Assembly (NCBI GenBank): GCA_947480015.1
Contig: CANKBS010000007.1
Coordinates: 47,590-111,589 of the forward strand
Direction: 5' to 3'
From: Sphingobacteriaceae bacterium
GTDB taxonomy: Bacteria; Bacteroidota; Bacteroidia; B-17B0; Aurantibacillaceae
DNA length: 64,000 bases
Position numbers and translations under genes: made by a program
In this document: positions 58,325 through 64,000 of the stretch, piece by piece
Layout of the letters: the number at the start of each line of letters is the position of its first letter
Numbering within the stretch: the first letter of the stretch is position 1
The notes under the pieces: model-generated
Seen by the model: only the letters and a program-made list of their open reading frames with translations
What the model was told of the DNA's origin: nothing
The model's database searches: none

Positions 58325-58500
58325 AATATATTTATTTGGGCGCCTCCCAATCAGGCTCTTCAATACACCCTGAAGCCTGATTGGGACCGGGCTGCTCCGG
58401 GCTCGGCTATCGCCTCGGCTTTTTGCTGCGTTAAAAAAACGCATCAAAAGAGCCAAGCCCTGCGCATCCCATGGCGCAACAATCCGTAATTTTACGGGTC
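58325..58500 (-). repeat. Dispersed repeat family B, copy 2
   Basis: Reverse-orientation copy of 2880-3077: read on the minus strand it has gcgccatgggat, a different middle with aaaaagccgaggcgatagccgag, then gcagcccggtcccaat, caggcttc, gtattgaagagcctg and gaggcgcccaaataa. It follows the MATE remnant immediately, and might be linked to the deletion there. The stretch from 58501 to 58737 has nothing recognisable. Confidence 0.65.
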
Positions 58501-58737
58501 ACTAATTTTCTCTGACATTAATAATATGTGATATTCGATCAGGTCTTTATTTTCAACTATTTCCGACAATAACAATTCCCGTTTTCAATTACAGTATTGG
58601 CAGTATTTCCAAACATTTAAACTATAATTTAATGACGAGGATTTGTAAAGAGAATAGGATAAAGGGACTAGATTATTTTCAACCTGCCTTTGTGCAAACC
58701 TTTGTGGTCATTGTGCTTAAAGTGTGTGGTTGCAAGT

Positions 58738-59079
58738 TTAGGAATTCTTCTTCCACACTGTTTTTACAAACACCGCTTTCGAAAAATCTTCACCGTCAAT
58801 TTTAGTATTACCGGTAAAACCGCCTACACTACCTTTGCTCTTGCCTTTCGCATCGCGCACCTCTGTGGTCATATCATTTCCGCAAGTGCCATTATTAAAC
58901 ACATACACGGTATTCTTGTTAAATTTCATCTCATCCACATGTGCATCGGCACAGCTGCTGTTTTTGGCGAATTTTTTTATTTCTTTTTTAATGGCTGAGG
59001 GAATGCTGCTGCGTTTAAGATTTTTAAATCCGAAACTCAGTAAAAACAAACAGAATAAAACAAGCAGCGTATTTTTCAT
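58738..59079 (-). CDS. Small secreted protein of unknown function
   Basis: A 113-residue protein from ATG 59079: MKNTLLVLFCLFLLSFGF is a signal peptide or membrane anchor, with no lipobox. An upstream in-frame ATG at 59103 would add eight residues before the signal. The mature part contains FAKNSSCADAHVDEMKFNKNTVYVFNNGTCGNDMTTEVRDAKG, with two cysteines likely to form a disulfide, and GSVGGFTGNTKIDGEDFSKAVF. No family recognised. Divergent from the glycosidase gene with 65 bases between starts. Confidence 0.68.
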   Translation of the reverse strand: MKNTLLVLFCLFLLSFGFKNLKRSSIPSAIKKEIKKFAKNSSCADAHVDEMKFNKNTVYVFNNGTCGNDMTTEVRDAKGKSKGSVGGFTGNTKIDGEDFSKAVFVKTVWKKNS

Positions 59080-59144
59080 AAAATCACAAAGGCCTTTCCC
59101 CAAAGATAGAATATTATTATTAATTTGCTTACGAAATCAACACC

Positions 59145-60281
59145 ATGCAAAAACACTTTACCTTTTATAACTTATCCTTAGTTGTTTTATTAGTTGTTTT
59201 ATCCGCCTTTTCAGTGCATGATGCCGGAGAACCCACTGCTAAAGGCGCTAAGGCTTTAGATAGTCTTGATCTGAAGATCGGACAAATGATCATGATCGGA
59301 TTAAATGATCTTACCAGTATCCGCCAAAACGATACCCTCATAGATGAAATAAAGAATAACAAAGTGGGTGGTGTGATCTTTTTTGAAAAGAACATCGATA
59401 AAAACGATCCAAAAAACAGCATGATCAAACTCATCCGTGATCTGCAAAGTGCCTCGGCCATTCCACTTTTTGTGACCATCGACGAAGAGGGTGGTATGGT
59501 GCATCGCCTGAAAGAAAAATACGGCTTTGTAGGCATGCCTTCAGCCACTTATTTAGGAAAATTAGATAATAGCGATTCTACTTTATTTTATAACCGTCGT
59601 CTTGCTGCCGAATTACACGAGTTGGGTTTTAATCTCAACTACGCTCCTACCCTCGATCTGGCTTTGAATCCCGAAAACAAAGTGATCGTAAAACGCGAAC
59701 GCAGTTTCTCGGCACAACCCGAAATCGTGAGTAAACACGCAGCTCTTTGTATTCAGGCCCATCACGAAAATGGCATGAAAACCATTCTCAAACATTTTCC
59801 CGGACATGGTTCTTCCACCGCAGACTCGCACGCCGGTATTGTGGATGTAAGCGACACCTGGGACTTTCAGGAATTACTGCCTTATTATACTTTATTCAAA
59901 TTGGGAACGGTAGATGCCGTGATGACCGCCCACATTATTAATTACCGCTGGGATCCCACTTACCTACCCGCTACACTTTCGGAGCGTGCTGTAAATGGCA
60001 TGTTGCGCGGCTTATTAGGATTTAAAGGCGTGGTGTTTTCAGACGATATGCAAATGCATGCCATTAATAAAAATTATGGTTTTGAACGCTCCCTCGAACT
60101 GGCCATCAATGCCGGTGTAGATGTTTTGGTTTTCGGAAACAACGTCACCACCAAAGATCATATCCGCGCCGGCGAAATTCACCGCGTTATTAAAGAGCTC
60201 GTTTTAAAAGGAAAAATCTCGCAAGATCGCATCAATCTTGCTTACTCCAGGATCATGACTTTGAAAAATAAAAGGAATTAA
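59145..60281 (+). CDS. nagZ: Glycoside hydrolase family 3 enzyme, probable beta-N-acetylhexosaminidase
   Basis: A 378-residue protein with a hydrophobic N-terminus (FYNLSLVVLLVVLSAFSVHD) acting as signal or anchor. The GH3 N-terminal barrel has IGQMIMIGL, FVTIDEEGGMVHRL, LGFNLNYAPTLDL, the NagZ signature KTILKHFPGHGSSTADSHAG with the catalytic Asp-His of the mobile loop, and the nucleophile aspartate in VFSDDMQM. NagZ enzymes remove N-acetylglucosamine from peptidoglycan fragments. A lone GH3 barrel without the C-terminal domain fits NagZ. In Bacteroidota such enzymes are often exported, as the N-terminus suggests here. Confidence 0.88.
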   Translation: MQKHFTFYNLSLVVLLVVLSAFSVHDAGEPTAKGAKALDSLDLKIGQMIMIGLNDLTSIRQNDTLIDEIKNNKVGGVIFFEKNIDKNDPKNSMIKLIRDLQSASAIPLFVTIDEEGGMVHRLKEKYGFVGMPSATYLGKLDNSDSTLFYNRRLAAELHELGFNLNYAPTLDLALNPENKVIVKRERSFSAQPEIVSKHAALCIQAHHENGMKTILKHFPGHGSSTADSHAGIVDVSDTWDFQELLPYYTLFKLGTVDAVMTAHIINYRWDPTYLPATLSERAVNGMLRGLLGFKGVVFSDDMQMHAINKNYGFERSLELAINAGVDVLVFGNNVTTKDHIRAGEIHRVIKELVLKGKISQDRINLAYSRIMTLKNKRN

Positions 60282-60709
60282 TTGCTTAGGATTTCAGTCT
60301 AATAATCTCTCCCATAATTTTTGAATGTCTGTATGGACCAAGCGGCCTCAGAAATTCACGCTAGTATAAATTCGACGATTTTTTTGGGCGCTCGAGCGGG
60401 CTTTCGCTACTCGCTCTTTTTGCCTCCAATCACCCTGAAGCAAAAAGGAGCTCAAACAAGCGCTCAATACCTAGCGCTCAACGTAATTTTAGAGTCAAGC
60501 CATACTGTTTAATTTTAGCTGTTATTATCGTTTAAAATACAATGAAAATACCGCGGTAGCCCTTCACGCAGACCGGCCTCAGAAATTCTCGCTTTGAAAT
60601 CATGAAGGCTTTGAATGCGGGGAACGGCAAGAGCCCTATGGGCTCTTGAGCGAGCTTGTGCGTGAGATTGTTACTTAGGCACAAAGCAGGTTTGCGCATG
60701 CTTTTTTTG
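60282..60709. other. Intergenic stretch with short repeats
   Basis: No gene is visible between the glycosidase and repeat family A. The phrase cggcctcagaaattc occurs at about 60346 and 60571, each ahead of a cgct, and gagcg/cgctc hairpin-like pieces are frequent (60390-60420, 60640-60660). I cannot assign a function. Confidence 0.45.
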
Positions 60710-60870
60710 CCGGCGTTGCGGTGGCAAATGGCGATTTGGTGTAGGGGCTTGCAAAGCGTGCAGCCAGCTTGTGCCACACATTTTTTTTAAACGCAGGGCA
60801 TAGTATTTGAGCAGTCCTGCAAAAAAATCGGTTGTCTAATCGCCTTGATTTTTTTGTTAATTCTTCATCA
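60710..60870 (-). repeat. Dispersed repeat family A, copy 3 (partial)
   Basis: Read on the minus strand it contains aatcaaggcgatta, gatttttttgcaggactg, gctggctgcacgctttgc, aagcccctacacc and caaatcgccat-ttgccaccgca. It stands in tandem with the fuller copy to its right, offset about 185 bases, and is the closest match to copy 1 in the caggactg block. Confidence 0.65.
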
Positions 60871-60894
60871 AGCTTATGCGCTTATCAAAGTCTC

Positions 60895-61200
60895 GGAGGG
60901 TGCGGTGGCAGATGGCGATTGGGTGTAGGGGCTTGCAAAGCGTGCAGCCAGCCCGTGGAAAGCGAAAATTTTTATTTTGTGCTTCGCATTTGAGCAGTCA
61001 TGTAAAATTTTCAGGTTGGCAAATCGCCTTGATTTTTTGGTTCTTTTTGCACTTGTGCTGAGCCTGTCGAAGCATCAAGAAAAAAGAACGTCCAAAATTA
61101 ACTAATCTCTAAAATACCTTGTGATTCAGCTATTCTAAAAGATTCACGTTGGTCAGAACAATTGCCCTGCCTTTTTTGTTGCCGCCCAAAACCCCACTCA
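60895..61200 (-). repeat. Dispersed repeat family A, copy 2
   Basis: Reverse-orientation match to 2368-2675, sharing gggcgg-caacaaaaaa, cttgatgcttcgacaggctc, agcacaagtgcaaaaag, caaggcgatttgccaacctg and the caatcgccat-ctgccaccgca end, plus gctggctgcacgctttgc also present in copy 3. From 61200 to 61402 there is only the upstream region of the peptidase gene. Confidence 0.68.
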
Positions 61201-61402
61201 AATCTGTTTAGGAACCCTTGCCGTGTATCATGTCAAAAGCACAGCCAGTTAAAACATTGTTAAAATCCACAAGCAAAAAACCTCATTAAATCACCCCTCC
61301 CCCCTCTTTCAAAACCCTTTAGCTCCGCTCATGTAATAATATTTTTATTCTGCTATTTTTTGCTCACTTTTGCCGAATATTTTTACATTAAAAAAAGAAT
61401 TC

Positions 61403-63433
61403 ATGAAAAAACAACTCCTCAGTCTTTCAGCATTGGTCCTGCTTGGAGCGGCCTCTTGCTCTAAAGAAACTAAGCCTGCCGATACCCGCTCGTATTTTGA
61501 TGTAGCCGGTATGGACACAACTTCCGACCCCGGTACCAATTTCTTCCTTTACGCCAATGGCGGCTGGATGAAAACGGCCGTAATTCCCGATGATCAAAGT
61601 GGCTGGGGGTCTTTTTACACCTTATATCAAGAAAATTTACAAAAATTAAAAGGCATTTTAGAAGAGTCGGCTAAAGCTAATGCCGCCAAAGGTAGCGCCG
61701 AACAAAAAGTAGGTGACTACTTTGCCTCAGGTATGGACACCTTGGCCATTGAAAAAATTGGTGCAGAGCCGTTAAAACCGGTTCTCGCAAAAATTGATGC
61801 CGTAAAAGATTACAAACAATTAATGGAACTGGTGGCTGAGTTAAACGCCGACGGTGAAGATTATTTGATGGGCTTTTATGTAGGTGCCGATGAAAAAAAC
61901 TCCACCATGAATATTGGTGGCCTTTATCAATCGGGCACATCCCTTCCTGAAAAAGATTATTATACCCGTAAAGACAGTTCAAGTGTAGCTGCCCGTAACG
62001 CGCTGGTAGCTTTTGCCGAAAAAATGTTTACCCTTACCGGTATGGAAGCAGCCGCTGCTAAAAAACAAGCCGAATCGGTTTTAGCTTTGGAAACCGAAAT
62101 TGCCAAATCGCACCGCACACCAGTTGAACTGCGTGACCCGCAAGCCAACTACAATAAAACAAGTGTGGCCGATCTTGAAAAATCATCGCCAAATCTTAAC
62201 TGGGCGAATTTTTTCGCTAAAATGAATATTAAACCCGACAGCATTAATGTTGGTCAGCCTGCCTACTACGTGGCTTTAAGCAAATTATTAGCAAGCCAAC
62301 CTATCGAAGCCTGGAAAACAAAATTAAAATTTGAATACATCAGCAGCAACGCTTCTTTATTAAGCAAAAGTTTTGCCGATGCCAGCTTCGAATACAACCG
62401 CGTGTTTAGCGGTAAAAAGAAAGACAGCAGCCGTTGGAAAAAAATGGTGAGTCGTGTAGATGGTGGTTTGGGTGAATTACTCGGACAAATTTACGTGCAA
62501 AAATATTTTAACGAAACTGCCAAACAACGCATGGATGAACTGGTGAACAACCTTCAAAAAGCTTTTGGTGCCCGTATCGAAAAATTAGACTGGATGTCAG
62601 ACAGCACCAAACAACGTGCCTTAACTAAATTAAATACCTTCCTTAAAAAAATCGGTTACCCATCTAAATGGAAAAATTACGATGACGTAACCATCGACAA
62701 AACGACCTTCTTTGCTAATGCAAAAAATGTGCGTGCTCACGGACAAAAAGAAATGCTGGCTAAATTTGGTAAGCCGGTTGACCGCACCGAATGGGGCATG
62801 AGCCCTCCTACGGTAAATGCTTATTACAATCCAACCAATAATGAAATTGTTTTCCCTGCCGGAATTTTACAATTCCCTTTCTTTGATGCCGGTGCTGATG
62901 ATGCCATTAATTATGGCGCCATTGGTATGGTAATTGGTCACGAAATGACCCATGGTTTTGATGATCAGGGCTCACAATACGATGAAAAAGGTAACATGAA
63001 AAACTGGTGGAAAAAAGAAGACGGCGAAAAATTCAAAGCTAAAACCGGTGGTGTGGTAAAACAATACAACAATTTTACTGTGTTAAACGATTTACATGTG
63101 AACGGTGAATTAACCCTGGGTGAAAACCTTGCCGACATTGGTGGTTTGGCCATTGCTTACGATGCTTTTAAACTGGCTCAAAAAGGAAAAGACACGTCTA
63201 AAATTGACGGCTTTACACCCGATCAACGTTTCTTTTTAGGATATGCTCAGGTATGGCGTTTAAAAAACAGAGAGGAGATTTTGAGAACCCGCATCAACAC
63301 CGATCCTCACTCGCCTGAAATGTTCCGTATTAACGGACCAGCTTATAACTTCGGACCATTTTACACTGCCTTTAAAATTAAGGAAGACGCTAAAATGTAC
63401 ATTAAGCCTGAATACAGAGCTAAGATCTGGTAA
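61403..63433 (+). CDS. M13-family metallopeptidase lipoprotein
   Basis: A 676-residue neprilysin-type peptidase. MKKQLLSLSALVLLGAASC is a lipoprotein signal with the cysteine at residue 19, so the enzyme is membrane-anchored. An in-frame ATG at 61370 would add 11 residues ahead of the signal. The N-terminal M13 domain opens NFFLYANGGWMKTAVIPDDQSGWGSF. The catalytic domain has NPTNNEIVFPAGILQFPFF, zinc-binding H513-E514-x-x-H517 in IGHEMTHGFDDQG, third ligand E574 in GENLADIGGL, and the terminal RINGPAYNFGPFYTAF. It probably trims peptides of up to a few dozen residues. Full length. Confidence 0.93.
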   Translation: MKKQLLSLSALVLLGAASCSKETKPADTRSYFDVAGMDTTSDPGTNFFLYANGGWMKTAVIPDDQSGWGSFYTLYQENLQKLKGILEESAKANAAKGSAEQKVGDYFASGMDTLAIEKIGAEPLKPVLAKIDAVKDYKQLMELVAELNADGEDYLMGFYVGADEKNSTMNIGGLYQSGTSLPEKDYYTRKDSSSVAARNALVAFAEKMFTLTGMEAAAAKKQAESVLALETEIAKSHRTPVELRDPQANYNKTSVADLEKSSPNLNWANFFAKMNIKPDSINVGQPAYYVALSKLLASQPIEAWKTKLKFEYISSNASLLSKSFADASFEYNRVFSGKKKDSSRWKKMVSRVDGGLGELLGQIYVQKYFNETAKQRMDELVNNLQKAFGARIEKLDWMSDSTKQRALTKLNTFLKKIGYPSKWKNYDDVTIDKTTFFANAKNVRAHGQKEMLAKFGKPVDRTEWGMSPPTVNAYYNPTNNEIVFPAGILQFPFFDAGADDAINYGAIGMVIGHEMTHGFDDQGSQYDEKGNMKNWWKKEDGEKFKAKTGGVVKQYNNFTVLNDLHVNGELTLGENLADIGGLAIAYDAFKLAQKGKDTSKIDGFTPDQRFFLGYAQVWRLKNREEILRTRINTDPHSPEMFRINGPAYNFGPFYTAFKIKEDAKMYIKPEYRAKIW

Positions 63434-63455
63434 TAGTGAATCTGATTTAAAAACA

Positions 63456-63487
63456 AAAGCCCTTCCACTTGGAGGGGCTTTTTTTAT
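63456..63487 (+). terminator. Terminator of the M13 peptidase gene
   Basis: Stem aaagcccttcc / ggaggggcttt (one G-T pair) around actt, followed by seven T. It isolates the peptidase gene from the repeat array downstream. Confidence 0.88.
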
Positions 63488-63562
63488 GATTAAAATTTCT
63501 TAAGGTATAATAATCAGTTACAACTAACTCTGATGAGGGATTAGTTATAGCACCTCGACAAT

Positions 63563-64000
63563 CAGACACCGCTTTGCAGCAATTTTGGAAGCGGCGGAAG
63601 AATCTGTACTTGGGGCTGCTAGCATACGACTAGTGCAGACTCTTCAGGCCACGTTAATATTCCTGTGCCATCAGAGTGACGGTGAATCTATGGTTCTCCG
63701 TTATTCAGACGCCGCATTAAGAGATTTTGAAGCGGCGGAAGAATCTGTACTTTTGGGCGGCTAACATACGACTAGTGCTGACTCTTAAGGCCACGTTAAT
63801 ATTCCTGTGCCATCAGAGTGACGGTGAATCTATGGTTCTCCGTTATTCAGACGCCGCATTAAGAGATTTTGAAGCGGCGGAAGAATCTGCACTTTTGGGC
63901 GGCTAACATACGACTAGTGCAGACTCTTAAGGCCACGTTAAAACTCCTGTGCCTACAGAGTGACGGTGAATCTATGGTTCTCCGTCATTCAGACGCCGCA
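63563..64000 (+). repeat. Tandem array of structured 142-bp units running off the right edge
   Basis: Units start at 63563, 63706, 63848 and 63990 (periods 143, 142, 142); the fourth is cut by the window. Copies 2 and 3 differ at only about seven positions; copy 1 is more diverged and is preceded by a still weaker partial unit (63520-63562). Each unit has four possible stem-loops in order: cgccgc / gcggcg; aagaatctgcac / gtgcagactctt (11 of 12 pairs in copy 3); ggc(c)ac / gtgcc; acggtgaa / ttctccgt (7 of 8). There are no spacers of varying sequence and no long open frame. The block cttaaggccacgttaatatt, continued by cctgtgcc, resembles part of bacterial 23S rRNA from memory. Confidence 0.85.

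Noticed and set aside
58690..58998. Plus-strand open frame of about 100 codons
   Set aside because: It overlaps the minus-strand small secreted protein, which has a proper signal peptide and start; the plus-strand frame has none.
60876..61061. A 61-codon frame between the glycosidase and peptidase genes
   Set aside because: It is inside repeat family A copy 2 and is not preserved in the other copies.
63563..64000. CRISPR array
   Set aside because: Units are 142 bases and repeat throughout; there are no short repeats separated by unique spacers and no cas genes.

Overview
The window is a low-GC chromosomal segment of a member of the Bacteroidota. Three things point there. Seven secreted proteins are built for type IX secretion: six have the short C-terminal type A sorting domain and one has the type B (gliding-associated) domain. 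A PorP/SprF-type outer-membrane partner is present. Promoters repeatedly match the Bacteroidota -7 element TAnnTTTG, often with TTTG about 18-21 bases upstream. The order or genus cannot be fixed from what I can read.

Layout. 1-1190 (minus): edge of an extracellular contractile injection system (eCIS) operon with a Pvc16/DUF4255 tail-terminator protein, a membrane protein and a truncated third gene. 1.7-3.5 kb: YdeI-type protein, two dispersed repeats, small SET-domain protein. 3.7-11.1 kb: LamG/Ig-like T9SS protein, DUF1569 protein, and a type B sorted adhesin coupled to a PorP/SprF protein. 11.6-17 kb: secreted proteins, a two-component system, a serine hydrolase. 17-22.8 kb: an 1884-residue beta-helix/Ig-like T9SS protein. 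23-25 kb: Bro-N/DinD-like protein, MazG-like pyrophosphohydrolase, small lipoprotein, small hypothetical. 25.5-30.1 kb: seven tightly packed genes (membrane proteins, winged-helix regulator, DUF4173, DUF1361, diacylglycerol kinase family). 30.3-32.7 kb (minus): an H-NOX gas-sensor cassette (H-NOX, HNOBA-PAS histidine kinase, receiver) whose kinase is interrupted. 33-36 kb: TonB-C-like protein, broken esterase, YgiD-type dioxygenase, SDR remnant. 36.3-49.7 kb: OmpA-type protein, T9SS proteins, CorA, acetyl-CoA synthetase, YceI, a VapBC locus with dead toxin, CoA-transferase. 49.7-55.4 kb: T9SS-sorted multicopper oxidase, broken DUF4010 gene, paralogous small secreted proteins, MscS channel, beta-barrel protein. 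55.8-58.3 kb: HU, then a cluster of small enzymes flanked by two gene remnants. 58.7-63.4 kb: NagZ-type glycosidase, a repeat-rich 1.1 kb gap, M13 lipoprotein peptidase. 63.56 kb to the end: a tandem array of 142-bp units that runs off the window.

Themes. Much of the coding capacity is cell-surface display and envelope work. The middle and right parts hold at least seven decayed genes (H-NOX kinase, carboxylesterase, SDR, VapC, DUF4010, PhnB, MATE), most of them outside ordinary ORF calls. Three families of dispersed intergenic repeats recur. The most unusual items are the 142-bp tandem array, whose units fold into successive hairpins and carry a 23S-rRNA-like core, the interrupted H-NOX/HNOBA signalling cassette, and the eCIS operon cut by the left edge. 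All family calls are from reading the protein sequence; no database search was run.
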